Origin: Homarus americanus
Taxonomy: Eukaryota > Arthropoda > Malacostraca > Decapoda > Nephropidae
Assembly: GCF_018991925.1 (NCBI RefSeq)
Contig: NW_024732415.1
Span: 2,833,276-2,897,275, forward strand
Direction of reading: 5' to 3'
DNA: 64,000 bases
Both the position numbers and the translations under genes were made by a program. Shown here piece after piece: positions 11,936 through 25,559 of the stretch. How positions within the stretch are numbered: the stretch's first letter is position 1; every line of letters begins with the position of its first letter. The notes beneath the pieces were generated by a model that saw only the letters and a list, made by a program, of their open reading frames with translations, was not told the DNA's origin and did no database searches.

Positions 11936-12255
11936 TGATATTATCACAGACACAATATTGCCTTATCACTGCTAAATAAAATAGATATATCGTAGCTAAT
12001 CAAAACATTAACATATCGCAGATGAAGCACTGAATTACCATACATGAAATATTGATACATATTAGAGAGAATAATTTTAAACGTATTGTAATTATTATAT
12101 TAACGTATTGTAGATAAAACACTGATATAATGTAGCTACAGAAGACCCTGACGTATCGTAGCTAGGTAAAACAATCATATATCGTTGATGTCTACAACAC
12201 TAATGTATACTAATATGTAAAACACTAAAGTACAGTACACATGACACATTAATGT
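11936..12255. repeat. Decayed edge of the 22-bp minisatellite
   Basis: Copies become unrecognisable rightwards but keep phrases such as TATCGTAGCTA, CGTATTGTAGATAAAACACT and AATGTATACTAATATGTAAAACACT. They look like older units stranded at the edge of the active array. Confidence 0.6.
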
Positions 12256-12450
12256 TACAGTGCCCAGCTTGTCAATGTTGTCAAAATGTTGTTTATACAC
12301 AGTGCAGCTCTGCCGTGTAAAGGGTTTAATACATAGTTACCCCAACTACACAGTATAATAACGTATTTTATATGTTGGTAACGGCTGGTGACTAGAGAGC
12401 ACAATTTACATGCAGGTGTAGAGGTGATGTTGCCACGGTCGTGATGCGCT

Positions 12451-12494
12451 TTACAGTACAGTACAGTACAGTACAGTACAGTACAGTACAGTAC
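12451..12494. repeat. (ACAGT)n microsatellite
   Basis: Nine pentanucleotide units. Confidence 0.9.
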
Positions 12495-12590
12495 CCATAA
12501 GCAAGGAATGGAGGACAAGGAACAACATCAAATAAGACAAAATAACACCCAGAGTCATGTACGTTATGGTTGATCTTTAGGCACCAATAA

Positions 12591-12830
12591 GATGTTATCC
12601 GTGGCCAGGTGGTCTTAAAAGATGTTATCCGTGGCCAGGTGAACTTAAAAGATGTTATCCGTGGCCAGGTGAACTTAAAAGATGTTATCCGTGGCCAGGT
12701 GAACTTAAAAGATGTTATCCGTGGCCAGGTGAACTTAAAAGATGTTATCCGTGGCCAGGTGAACTTAAAAGATATGATCCGTGGCCAGGTGAACTTAAAA
12801 GATGTGACCCGTGGCCAGGTGAACCTAAAC
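12591..12830. repeat. 30-bp minisatellite, eight copies
   Basis: Eight head-to-tail copies, exactly 30 bp apart, containing GATGTTATCCGTGGCCAGGT then GAACTTAAAA. The first and the last two differ slightly. The period is a multiple of three and the unit has no stop in one frame of each strand, so a 10-residue repeat reads open both ways (LKDVIRGQVN forward, FTWPRITSFK reverse). No signal peptide, splice sites or family match supports coding. Confidence 0.95.
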
Positions 12831-13369
12831 GCGTCTATTTCAAGAGACGCTAAACGTTGGAGGCAGCGGTTCAGAAAAACAACTTCATCCTGACTCAGCT
12901 GCTGACACAAGACAAAACTGATGACACACACACCAAATACTGCCGGAGATGGCTGCCCTTTTAACCCTTACTGCCGGTAATGTAAGGGTCATACACCAAA
13001 ACCTATCATGTTCTTCACTTCAAAATCATCTGCAAGTGGTACAGCTTCACGGAACAACCAGTAAGTGTTATGGAGTCCCAGTCACTCGAACTAACACAAC
13101 AAAACATCCACTGTAACTTCAACACCCAGAATTAAACGCTATTAACAGATGGTATCGATACTAATATTAATTCTCCTCATAAGCAGTTAAGAGATTCTGG
13201 ATATTAATAAAATTTAACTAAGAATAAAGAACCGATATTAATACAGAAATATCATAAATTCCAAGTAATGCCTGAAGACGGGAACATCTCCTCTGGGATA
13301 GTTTTTAAAACCTCATCAGCTCTCTTACTCACCTCACCTCACCTTAATATACAGTCCCAGCCACTACCC

Positions 13370-13625
13370 ACCCCCCCTCTTCCTCCTCCTATTCTTCTTC
13401 TTCATACTCCTCCTCCTCCTCCTCCTCCTCATATTCTTCTTTTCCCTCCTACTCTTATTCTTTTCATCCTACCCTACTCCTATTCTTCTTCAACCTCCTC
13501 CTCATCCTATTCCCATTCTTGTCCATCATTCTTCTCCTTTTTATTTTCTTCTTCTTTCTCCTCCTCCTGCTCCTCCTCCTCTTACTATTCTTCTTCACCC
13601 CCGTCCTCCACTCCTACAGACACTT
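13370..13625. repeat. Polypyrimidine tract (TTCTTCCTCCTCC)
   Basis: C/T-rich with irregular TCC and TTC triplets. It gives long serine-, proline- and leucine-rich frames that are compositional. Confidence 0.7.
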
Positions 13626-13909
13626 CCTCCCACAGCCCCAGAAGATTAAATATCAATTACAGGACACCGTTATGGTAGGGGTGGGGGGGCACGCACTGGT
13701 TGACATCCTCAAGGGGCCACACTCATCCTGACGAAAAAACACGGCAGCTGTTTTAATCAGAGGTGAGGGACATCATTTTCCCAAGTCTAGCAGAGGGAAA
13801 CCAATCTATTCCCAACTCATCTATCGGTAGTTTCCCTTCCTCTATGAGCAACCCATTCCAACTTATTCCAACCTATTCCAAATCATTTTCCAACCCATTC
13901 CTTATACTT

Positions 13910-14400
13910 CAAAGGAACTGTCGTAATGTTACCACTTAATATAATGACCCTTATGGATTATTATGTAACCACGCCATTCAAATTATCTGTCTACAAGGAT
14001 TCTGCTTTTGTATTGGTCAATGGATCATTCACCAACTAATTATTCTGGATCAGGACGACGAACGTTTAAGTGGCTTCATCTGTACACTGACATGATGCTG
14101 TGGAGAAAGTTTTCATTCATGGTTCTTATAACCTTGACTTTCTCCATCTCCCAACTTTTATATTTCCCAAGACGCTCAAGAACCTTATACACGGACTACT
14201 TCAACCCTTCCTGCTATTGGGAGAATTACGTGCCAGCAATCTCTTATGGGAAGACCTTACTGATATATGCGACAGAGGTAAGGAGAGAGGCTTTATTAAT
14301 ATCAAAGTCGATTTGTCTATAACACCAAGAAGTGTCAACTCACACACATCACACAACAACCTCAACTCTGCTCACCAAGTACGGCCACAAACTTAGACTG
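13910..14400 (+). mobile_element. Degenerate LINE endonuclease-domain relic (jockey-like)
   Basis: Plus-strand reading with stops. Near 13913 is RNCRNVTT, a stop, then GLLCNHAIQIICLQGF, which fits the N-terminus of apurinic-type LINE endonucleases (WNCRGxxxNxxxLxxLIxxxNPxxICLQE). After another stop, in a frame opened near 14100, come HLPTFIFPKTLKNLIHGLLQ, then PFLLLGELRASNLLWEDL at about 14205-14250 (compare PFxLLGDFNAHxxLWG) and, after ICDRGKERGFI, a region resembling the DxRGRxIExxL part. The catalytic GDFN reads GELR, so the copy is inactive. VIWWNED near 14600-14630 resembles the (P)WWNExC motif after the endonuclease domain, so the relic may reach about 14700. No RT follows. Confidence 0.55.
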
Positions 14401-14699
14401 ATGATCAACAGATAATCATTACTAATTTATCCTCACTGGCGGTACAAATGAGAAGATTGAATTCCTTTTCAAAGAACCTTTCTCTCTCTTGTTTTATATT
14501 CTATATACATTCCATAATCTGTCCTTTGCCAGATTTCACTTTGCCGAGAACACTCAGCGCCTCAACGTATATCATGATGTGTACACTTGTGCCAGTCATC
14601 TGGTGGAATGAGGACTAATGCTGCCCGAAGATAAATATCACGGCTCTCGTCATAAACACTCGTAAACACTTTCTTATGTCTCTAAGTTTATATAATATA

Positions 14700-15270
14700 C
14701 GACAGTCCACAACACCTTTTCTTCCTTAAAGATTACCGGTATAAAAATATTATGTAAATACCTGTACTGTGTAGACGAGAGCCGGTAAGTCGTCCTTATA
14801 ACCCATGATGACGTGACCCAACTCCAGCCTCATGTTCCTCCCATCTAGTTTTCGTAGACGAGAGTCTGAAAAAAAAAATATATCCCCGGTAAATTTTCAT
14901 CCGAGAATACTGTACATGTGAGCTGTGTAGCCCTGAGTGTACTCTGACTAAGGCAGAACGAAAAACAACACACATGGACTCTCAAGGTCAGTTACTCAGA
15001 TCAGTCGCTTTGACGAATCCATACATACATCTGTAAGGACCTTCCTGGGGTCTCTGAGATAAGCAGTTATCTTTCCTTCCCGGAAACTAAAGATCCATCC
15101 TCCTCCACGATCTACCATCCTCTGTCGCTCACTAGTTGGTGAACCTTCAGAAAAGATAAATTCCAGACATGTTTTGTTATAGCGAAGTATTATCGTTCAC
15201 CTTCACAGTCTGGTAGTTGTTACACGAAATCTATCGTTGACCAGCTAAAATAGCTTAAACCAACAGTACA
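14700..15270. other. Unique non-coding DNA
   Basis: No gene, RNA gene or clear repeat is recognised. Confidence 0.45.
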
Positions 15271-15272
15271 CA

Positions 15273-15458
15273 CAGCTATAAGTAAACACAAGCACACACA
15301 CACAGCTAAAAGTAAACACAAACATACACACACAGCTATAAGTAAACACAAGCACACACACACAGCTAAAAGTAAACACAAACATACACACACAGCTAAA
15401 AGTAAACACAAGCACACACACACACAGCTAAAAGTAAACGCAAACATACACACACACC
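15273..15458. repeat. 30-bp minisatellite with 60-bp higher order
   Basis: Six units of ACAGCTAWAAGTAAACACAA followed by GCACACACAC or ACATACACAC. The GCAC and ACAT forms alternate, and TATAAG appears only in some GCAC units, so the true period is close to 60 bp. Confidence 0.85.
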
Positions 15459-15664
15459 AAAAAACAAACAAACTATAGTCGCAACAAAAGTGTGATGAAT
15501 CTAGCTCACTAACTTCCTACACGCCTCCAATTTCTTTCATCTCTAACTCTTATAAACTTTTTCTTATTTTATTTCTCACAACAAAAACATCAATTCCCCT
15601 CCTTAAGAAAATCCTCAAGTTGTCTTCCCTTGAATGTTTCTTCGCCAAGTTCTGATTTTCCTTC

Positions 15665-15935
15665 CTCAAAGCCCCGATTTTTTTCCTCCTCGAAGCCCTG
15701 AATCCTCTCTCCTCGAAGCCCCGAATCCTCCCTCTCAAAAGCCTGAATCCTCCCTCCTCGAAGCCCCGAATTCTCCCTCCTCGAAGCCCCGAATCCTCCC
15801 TCCTCGAAGCCCCGAATCCTCCCTCTCAAAAGCCTGAATCCCCCTCCCAAACCCCGAATCCCCCCTCCCCAAACCCCGAATCCCCCCTCCCCAAACCCCG
15901 AATCCCCCCTCCCCAAACCCCGAATCCTACTACCC
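15665..15935. repeat. Decayed ~21-bp CCTCCTCGAAGCCCCGAAT minisatellite
   Basis: About twelve units, first TCCTCCCTCCTCGAAGCCCC-like and later CCCCCCTCCCCAAACCCCGA-like. The right part (15840-15930) is homogeneous at about 20 bp. Confidence 0.85.
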
Positions 15936-16418
15936 CAAAACCCATAACTTCCCTCTACGTTGGTCCTCTTCCACTTCCCCGGAACTCTAAATCTTCCCTC
16001 AGTTCAGTTCTATTTCCGCTGGTGATTATCTCCCGTATCAAATGTCGATAGGTGTCTTAATCTCCATAATTCACGACGTCTAAAAGGAATTCATTGAGCT
16101 CGTGTGAATGTTCGTGTTACATCATCAACATAGTCCTTACTTATGGCAGATTTCGTGCGTCAGTAAGGACAATGTTGCTCTTGTATTTCCCAGAGATACA
16201 GTGACAATATAAACACCTACAGAATTGCTACACTATTCAGCCTTTACAAAAATAATGACAAAATTAAAATCTAAAAGAGGAATTGAACAAGATGACACGA
16301 TACCATCAAGGGTGTTCAAGATGGTATTGGATCAAGTTTAGCTTAAGACACAGGGTTGAGATACGAAAGACACAGCAAACAGACCGGTCAGTAAATAACA
16401 GTGAAATGAAACAGACTT

Positions 16419-16447
16419 GATGATGATGATGATGATGATGATGATGA
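16419..16447. repeat. (GAT)n microsatellite
   Basis: About nine GAT units. Confidence 0.9.
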
Positions 16448-16631
16448 GGATTACCAAGAAAATCATAATGAAATCAAAATACATCTTCAAAACACTCAAA
16501 CAAAAGACAATCAAAACAAAAGGTAAAAAAAACAACACGGAAATACTGAAGAATTAAGAAATAAAAATTATGGATAGAAAAAATCGACTATTCACACTTT
16601 AAAATAAGTGGTGAGAAGAAAAAATGCCCTA

Positions 16632-16633
<2 letters not shown>

Positions 16634-16672
<39 letters not shown>
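16634..16672. repeat. (GT)n microsatellite
   Basis: About 19 GT units, inverted relative to the (AC)n at 16801-16840. Confidence 0.95.
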
Positions 16673-16674
<2 letters not shown>

Positions 16675-16798
16675 GATGGTGTTTGACAGGTTAATTAAAA
16701 AACTCAGTCTCATATGATTTTTCAATTATCAAATTTTTGGGGGGATGAACGCATCAAATTTTATATTCAAGATTTTCAGGTATCATGATTAAATGGAT

Positions 16799-16800
<2 letters not shown>

Positions 16801-16840
<40 letters not shown>
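16801..16840. repeat. (AC)n microsatellite
   Basis: 20 AC units. Confidence 0.95.
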
Positions 16841-16843
<3 letters not shown>

Positions 16844-17110
16844 AACAAAATAAAATAAATGTGTTGTAGTTAAATATTTATAGGGAAAAAATTGGTATTG
16901 TTAACATATGTTGTTGTGTTGTGAAAGCCCCGAAATTTAATGTAATTTGCCTTTTGTAAACACTGTGCCTATAGTCTCTGAATATTTGATTCTGGTCAAC
17001 ATTTTTCCGACGTAAATAAACTTCGAAAAATGATTTAGTGTTCGTACAGTCTAATTTGTTTTGGGATACTTGAAGAGTCTTACCCAAAGGAAGATAATAT
17101 GAAGGTACGG

Positions 17111-17353
17111 AAGAAGGAGGAAGAGGAAGAGGAAGAGGAAGAGGAAGAGGAAGAGGAAGAGGAAGAGGAAGAGGAAGAGGAAGAGGAAGAGGAAGAGGAA
17201 GAGGAAGAGGAAGAGGAAGAAGAAGAAGAAGAAGAAGAAAGGCTAATAAAGAAAAGAAGAAGAAGAAAATGTAAGAATAACAAAAAGAAAGAAGAAAACT
17301 AACTAATAAAAGAAGAAGAAGAAGAAGAAGAAGAAGAAGAAGAAGAAGAAGAA
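17111..17353. repeat. (GAGGAA)n, (GAA)n purine tract
   Basis: A hexanucleotide (GAGGAA)n array (about 17117-17219) passes into GAA triplets, then after a short gap a second (GAA)n at 17309-17353. It produces poly-Glu and poly-Ser frames with no other coding support. Long GAA/TTC mirror repeats can adopt triplex DNA. Confidence 0.9.
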
Positions 17354-17394
17354 ATTATACAGTAGGAAGACACCGTCAACTGTCAGTGTCTCTC

Positions 17395-17580
17395 TTACTA
17401 CTACTACTACTACTACTACTATTACTAGTGTTGTCATATATCAACATAACATAATAAGTTAAAATCCTTTGACAAAATATTCGGGTTATTGTGTTGAGTC
17501 ACAGACAGACAGACAGACAGACAGGCCACGGACGGACGGGCGGACAGACAGACAGACAGGCAGGCTCACGGACGGACAGA
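17395..17580. repeat. (CTA)n and (ACAG)n/(GGAC)n microsatellites
   Basis: CTA triplets at 17396-17425, then ACAG tetramers at 17503-17523 and a mixed GGACGGAC/ACAGACAG tract to 17580. Confidence 0.8.
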
Positions 17581-17679
17581 CACAAGGCCATCTAAGTCAA
17601 GTATTCTGCATATATGAATATTATGTTACATAAGCAGACGTGGCGCAACATATCTACGTCATAATAAGGGGATATGGTA

Positions 17680-17867
17680 GAGAGAGAGAGAGACAGAGAG
17701 AGAGAGAGAGCGAATAAGTGAGTGAGTGAATGATTGAATAGTGAATATGGTGAGAGTAAGTGGACGTGAATAAGAGTGAGCGAGTGAGTGAGTGAATAAG
17801 TGTGTGACTGAAGTTGTAAACATTTATGGTCGGGCTGAGGTGTGTTGGGGTTGATGAATGTCTCTCC

Positions 17868-17919
<52 letters not shown>
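17680..17919. repeat. (AG)n, GTGA-rich tract and (AC)n
   Basis: AG repeats at 17680-17710, irregular GTGAGTGAATAA words to about 17810, then about 24 AC units at 17871-17919. Confidence 0.85.
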
Positions 17920-17920
<1 letters not shown>

Positions 17921-18249
17921 GAGGCTTCAAAAATAGTATATAAGTACCTGTGAACACCTGAAGTGACCCCTTTACCTACCTGCTGTGTACATATTCTCTG
18001 TGACTTTCATCCTTCCCTCCCTTCCTCATTCCTTTTCTTACTCTTCTTTTCTTCCTTCATTCTTCTTTCCCTATCTCCCCCCCTGCCAATCTCTCTTTTT
18101 TCTTCTCTTCCATTTTCAATTCATCTCTCCCTTCTTCCTAATCTCCCATTCTCTCCTCCCTACCGGTTTCCTCTCCGTCCCGACGTATACCTGTTCTTAA
18201 TCGAGACACATCTGAAGTTTATGATTTATTTTCTAGAAATAAAACAATC

Positions 18250-19570
18250 TTGTTGCTGATCCTCTCCTGTTATGAGTTAAGTTATGGGTAAATAGTCCCT
18301 GTACTGTACTGTAGCTGCAGGACAACTCGTGGGTCCTCATGGAGCTGCCACAATTCTTTACGCTTCAGGCTTGGGAACATTAAACACAATAGGTAATGAA
18401 TTTCCCTTACTAGTATTTCGTGTCTTATTGAATTTATAGTCCATGGTTGATACGTTACCATCTGCTACATAAACCCAATATTAAGATGTAATGCAAGCTG
18501 TATATAACGAAGTTTACAACAGTGGCGGTAACTTTTATCGTTTATTAATAAAACTGTTATTGTTCCAATACTTTCTGACGTGTTCTTTGACGCACAGGCT
18601 TATAAAAAGGTGGAGACGTAAAACAAATATTACAGGTTATTATAGTTTGTTCAATGGAACCTTGTATCTGAGGCCAAGGGTCAGTTTGTAGCAAGGCAGC
18701 TGATTGGTTGGCGGACGGACAAGGGAAATGTCACTACGTTTCTCTAGTATTTATTCTATCTCTGATAATTTTCGCTCTTAGGGAAACAAATACTAACATG
18801 TGAAACGCTCTAATAGAAGAAATATCTTATTTTAATAATTCCTGGATACATACAGCTTGGATGATGGATCCTGGCGGGTTGGTATAACAGCAGAGATTGG
18901 TAACACTTACTGGCTCAACACTTATAATTCTAACATCAATTTGGCTGTATACATACATATCATGTAATGTAAACAACCTAACATGTAAAAACATAAGGTG
19001 AATTAATTAAACTGTAAAATCAAGTAATATTTAACATCTCATTGTTTTCGTTACAACAATGTTCTATTCAAATTATGATTCGTATTTGTTAAAGACTTTC
19101 AGCTACCAGTGTTACCAAGTGCCATTACTAGGTCTTTATCTTCACCATTTTACACTTAAAAAAAAAAGAACCAATAAATTTTAAATCAATTAATATGGCA
19201 ACTATAAATTTATCTTGTATTATTACCACTAAATAGGGTTAATTCGGCTCGGGGGCGGGGGGGGGATAGTTACCATACACTATCAGATATATTTACGATA
19301 TACTGTAATTGCACAATATACCACACTCACCGCCCACCCGCCCACACATAATTCTCGACCTGACTAAAATAACTTACTATAAATGCTACAAATCACAAGA
19401 AAGTTCGTGATTTCTAACCATGAGAGAGGGGTGGGGTGGGGGGCTATAGTTTCAGACAGTTCTAATAAAGGAAAGGTTAGATGCACGTGGATAATATAAC
19501 GGATTAATATAAGCGTTAAGAGACTAATCGCTGGCTATAATTAATTCTATCAGCTGTCACGACTATGCTT
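18250..19570. other. AT-rich unique non-coding DNA
   Basis: No gene recognised. Two guanine-rich patches occur near 19248-19266 and 19428-19443. Confidence 0.45.
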
Positions 19571-19574
19571 TTGG

Positions 19575-19577
<3 letters not shown>

Positions 19578-19627
<50 letters not shown>
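19578..19627. repeat. (GT)n microsatellite
   Basis: About 25 GT units. Confidence 0.95.
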
Positions 19628-19629
<2 letters not shown>

Positions 19630-19925
19630 AGAAGACTCATGTGTGGTAGAAATATTCAGATGTGGGATTAAATACACTTTATTCATTATATCTCCTTAAC
19701 TCATATGGTTCATTATACGCGTTTAAGTATAGGGTTTCAAACCTTATATATGACACTGGTTCTTATGAGCATAAAGATGGTATATATCGTAATACGCCTC
19801 TACACTCATACACACAGTTTCTCAAATTACTATCGTGCTAACATTTAACCTTTGATATGACCCCTTAATTGGGACCTTCAAACGTGAGGCCAATTTCTTA
19901 ATCTACTGACGGACGCAATTGTTTA

Positions 19926-19996
19926 AACCTAACCTAACCTAACCTAACCTAACCTAACCTAACCTAACCTAACCTAATCTAACCTAACCTAACCTA
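19926..19996. repeat. Interstitial telomere-like (CCTAA)n tract
   Basis: About 14 copies of AACCT (TTAGG on the other strand), with one AATCT variant. TTAGG is the ancestral arthropod telomere repeat; an internal tract is a healed break, a captured telomere or slippage. Confidence 0.9.
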
Positions 19997-20196
19997 TCTC
20001 ATATTATATATCAGCTGATGGTTCCTTTTACTGTTGACGAGAGAAAGTTGAATCCAAAGTTTTCGATGCGTCAAATTATTAATGGAAGTTTACGGGAAAT
20101 ATTGATTTATTAGAGAGAGATATTACCCAACGTCTAGGTGTACCATTTCAGATATTACTCTTAAAATCTTTCTCATAAGTTGGTTCTACGTGTAAT

Positions 20197-20449
20197 GAAA
20201 TAGGAAGTTGGGACGTAGAAAGTAATTTAAAATAGGATGTTGTGAAGTAGAAAGTAATTTAAAATAGAAAGTTGTGAAATAGAAAGTAACTTAAAATAGG
20301 ATGTTGTGAAATAGAAAGTAATTTAAAATAAGAAGTTGTAAAGTAGAAATTAACTTAAAATAGAAAGTTGTGAAGTAGAAAGTAACTTAAAATAGGATGT
20401 TGTGAAGTAAAAAGTAACTTAAAATAGAAAGTTATGAAGTAGAAAGTAA
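20197..20449. repeat. 32-bp minisatellite, about eight copies
   Basis: Units of AGTAAYTTAAAATAGRAWGT followed by TGTGAARTAGAA. Periods stay near 32 bp while bases vary moderately. Confidence 0.85.
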
Positions 20450-20459
20450 TGATGAATGA

Positions 20460-21689
20460 GTTAAGAGACCTGAGGAAAAGTTACTTTCATCATCAGTAAC
20501 TTACATCGATTGATTAATTTCTTTAGTTCACTTGTATCGAGTTGTTGGCTAGTGTATGACCTTACCTGATGCATCTTAATGTAATAAAACAACAAATAAT
20601 TTTACCACGGTGCAAGGTTCCGATAATTGGCAACAAGTCAAAAACTAAACAAAATATAAGATGAACAACACTTGGTCATACTGTATCTAAAATTTCACCT
20701 TGATAGTATTAAAAGAGTCTCTGAGATATCGCCCGGACAAGAAGGCAAGAAAGAATCAAAGAAGAGACAAAGAAACTATGCAATCACAGTGTGGCCTTTC
20801 TCTGTGGCTCATGTGGTGTATTAAGGTCAAACACTTCACACGGCACATGGGTTACAGGTGGTGGTGTATAGTTATGACGTTTCCAGCGTTACTGTGGAAG
20901 ATATGTGGGAGACATTATCAAGTAACATGTCTGTATCATTGTGCCATAGTTTCCATGTCATACGGCTACACAACTAACTTAATAATGAAACAAAGAACAG
21001 AAAACATATATGGTGTGATTTATCGATGTTATTTATTACTTATATAAAGGCAATCACGTGATTTTATATATATACTTTACATAACAGTGGGTAAGTTTAA
21101 TACTATTTCAGGTTATGTTATGTTATAGTCTTAATATTGTTACGTAATCAATATTGAAATATGTAATCAATTATTCAGTAGATATTAAATTATGTGCATC
21201 TTTTACATAACTGATGCTATAATACATGCTTAATGATCTTTTTCTTTCATCACAGGTAAGTTTAGCAGAGGTGTTGAAGACTTATATGCACGTAAGTAAA
21301 TTTGTCATTTGTGCAAGTTAGTCTAAGAATCTTTATTGACATTTATGAGGATTTATCTAATTATTTTCTCTTATCATGATCAACATTATTCATCCTTGTC
21401 TATTATTATTACTATTGTTATTAACTATAGAACATGTATAAGGATTATCAAGTTAAATACAACTTAGTGTTATAGACCTTGTTGGGGACACTAGTTACTG
21501 GTTATGTGTTAAGAGGTGTGGCACTGGACCCTGTCACGTAAAGGAAGATTCATTGTTCACCCTTGTTCTTATACCTACACTAAGTATATCGTGTACCTGA
21601 ACTTTCTATGTACATTGTATAATATATGTAATGTCTGTGTATATATATTATGTACAGTATATCATGAACCAAAGTGTACTTGTGTGACA

Positions 21690-21690
<1 letters not shown>
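20460..21690. other. Unique non-coding DNA
   Basis: The 115-codon open frame at 20700-21047 (+) has no recognisable domain, its basic N-terminus is low in complexity, and no splice or promoter context supports it. I see no gene. Confidence 0.4.

Positions 21691-21726
<36 letters not shown>
21690..21726. repeat. (ATCT)n microsatellite
   Basis: Nine ATCT units. Confidence 0.95.
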
Positions 21727-21727
<1 letters not shown>

Positions 21728-21849
21728 CATTGGTAAATAATATTCAGACATTAAATATTCCCTCTATTATTATTTTTATTTCATTTAATTTTATGTCATT
21801 TTTCGGAGTGACTGATCAAGTGGACCCCAAACCATATAGTCCCCAACCT

Positions 21850-22160
21850 GATTTAATCAAACCATTACCGCAGGGGCCGAGACCTACTGGACAACAGTCA
21901 TAAACGATGTGAGTGAAAGTGATCCCAAGGGTGTAGCAGCCCACTGGTGGCGGGGCAGGTACACCACTGAAGCTTAACCTGTTTTTTTATGTTCAAAAGG
22001 CGATGCTGCGGCCGGCACTGCACTCAACCACCTTCATTTCCCAAACTGTAAAGATACGTACCTATTAACAACTGGGTGGATTAGGGTGGTTGGTGATCTA
22101 ACCAGTGATCTTTAGGATAGCAAGAGAGCTCTGCACCCACTCGGCCGCCTCACCCTTGGG
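21850..22160 (-). mobile_element. tRNA-derived SINE
   Basis: On the minus strand the head carries an A box (GGCCGAGTGGG, about 22147-22137) and, 45 bp further, a decayed B box (GGTTAGATCACC, about 22103-22092), the spacing of an internal Pol III promoter. GGCGGCCGAGTGGG and GATCACTGGTT point to a tRNA of the Ser/Leu type. The body runs to about 21850 and includes CCACCCAGTTGTTAATAGGT and GGGCTGCTACACCCTTGGGA. The B box has lost the TTCGA core, so it is probably transcriptionally dead. Confidence 0.55.
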
Positions 22161-22229
22161 TCAGGTCAGGTCAGGACTGTTTAAGACTCGGTCACTCCAC
22201 CAGCAACAATAATAACTATCTCGCATCAT

Positions 22230-23050
22230 ATTCTAAAATTTACTGATAATTTATGAATTAAAACTGCACCCGGGAGTTAATACATAGCATCATACATTAC
22301 ACCAGTATTTATTAATTAGTTTTTTATTGGGATCTATCTCTTGCTTTTAACAGTTGATTGCTAGTCTGTGTATTAACCTGGACTACGCGCTTAAATACCT
22401 TAGTTGTTATTGAGCAGTAATCCATTATACCACCAACGCAGCTAATTTTACGAGCACATGATAAATATAATTCTCAACGTATATTATGTAACATTATTTT
22501 AGTTTAATACTTTACGTTACTGCTCCTGATGTTTATTTTAACACAGATGAATTTCCCCGACTCGTTGCTGTCAAGATTTAAAGTGTCATGACCTTTTGGG
22601 GTTAAATAATAATGGTCCTTTTAGCCTGTCAGTTGTGTTATTACTGATGTTATTAATTCATGTATTTCTCGGTCGCTCAAGGTCATAAATTTTAGCGGAT
22701 TTCCTTCACTGAGGATTAACTTTCAAATGTCGTTAGCGACCTTTTTAATTATCTGCTGAATAATTTGTAGATAAACACGGGGGTTCTTTCCATTTAATTC
22801 AGGTTATTTCTAAATAATTGTTCAGGGAGCCGTTTTATTTTTCTCAATAATTTGGTCATAATTTGAGAATTTTTCATCACTGAGTTAATAGATAATTTGA
22901 GTTTGTGTTTTACTCCTTTACAGTCATACAGCCTTGAATTATTACCTTAGAAAATTAATTAAAACTTTATTGACTTCTTCCTCTCGTTTGTTTCTTGTAT
23001 TGGTAATTTCGGGTCACGCTCTTGTACCGTTTTGTATAATGAATAAATTC
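22230..23050. other. AT-rich unique non-coding DNA
   Basis: No gene or repeat recognised. Confidence 0.45.
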
Positions 23051-23173
23051 TAATATTCTTTATTCCGGGTTATACCGAGATGCTTAATATTCTTTATTCC
23101 GGGTTATACCGAGATGCTTAATATTCTTTATTCCGGGTTATACCAAGATGCTTAATATTCTTTATTCCGGGTT
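23051..23173. repeat. 34-bp minisatellite, 3.6 copies
   Basis: Unit TAATATTCTTTATTCCGGGT then TATACCGAGATGCT, starting at 23051, 23085, 23119 and (partial) 23153. Copies are nearly identical, so the array is young. Confidence 0.95.
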
Positions 23174-23179
23174 TGTGTT

Positions 23180-25280
<2,101 letters not shown>

Positions 25281-25284
25281 AATG

Positions 25285-25379
25285 CACAGGAGGTTAGTTT
25301 AGGTTAGGTTAGGTTTGATTAGGTTTGGTTTGGTTAGGTTAGGTTAGGTTAGATTAGGTTAGGTTAGGTTAGGTTAGGC
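25285..25379. repeat. Interstitial TTAGG tract
   Basis: About 15 TTAGG units with GTTTGG, GATTAGG and AGTTTAGG variants. An inverted AACCT tract follows about 80 bp downstream. Confidence 0.85.
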
Positions 25380-25459
25380 AGGGAAGAAAAGGAAAAATAA
25401 TGTGAACTTAAGAAAATTACATTAGCATTGTATTTACACGAGTCTCATTCATCCATAAC

Positions 25460-25490
25460 AACCTAACCTAACCTAACTTAACCTAACCTT
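25460..25490. repeat. Interstitial CCTAA tract, inverted relative to 25285
   Basis: Six AACCT units with one AACTT variant. Opposite orientation to the TTAGG tract at 25285-25379. Confidence 0.85.
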
Positions 25491-25559
25491 CCCTAAACAA
25501 ATATAATCCAAGGTCCATAGGTTGATTTGGGTTTGGCTGCGTCAGGTTATCCACCATAA

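Noticed and set aside
10856..12830. CRISPR-like regularity of short repeats
   Set aside because: Repeats are head to tail with no unique spacers, there are no cas genes, and the window is eukaryotic.
20700..21047. 115-codon plus-strand frame as a gene
   Set aside because: No domain, no signal peptide, no convincing splice sites or repeats; length is within chance in 64 kb.
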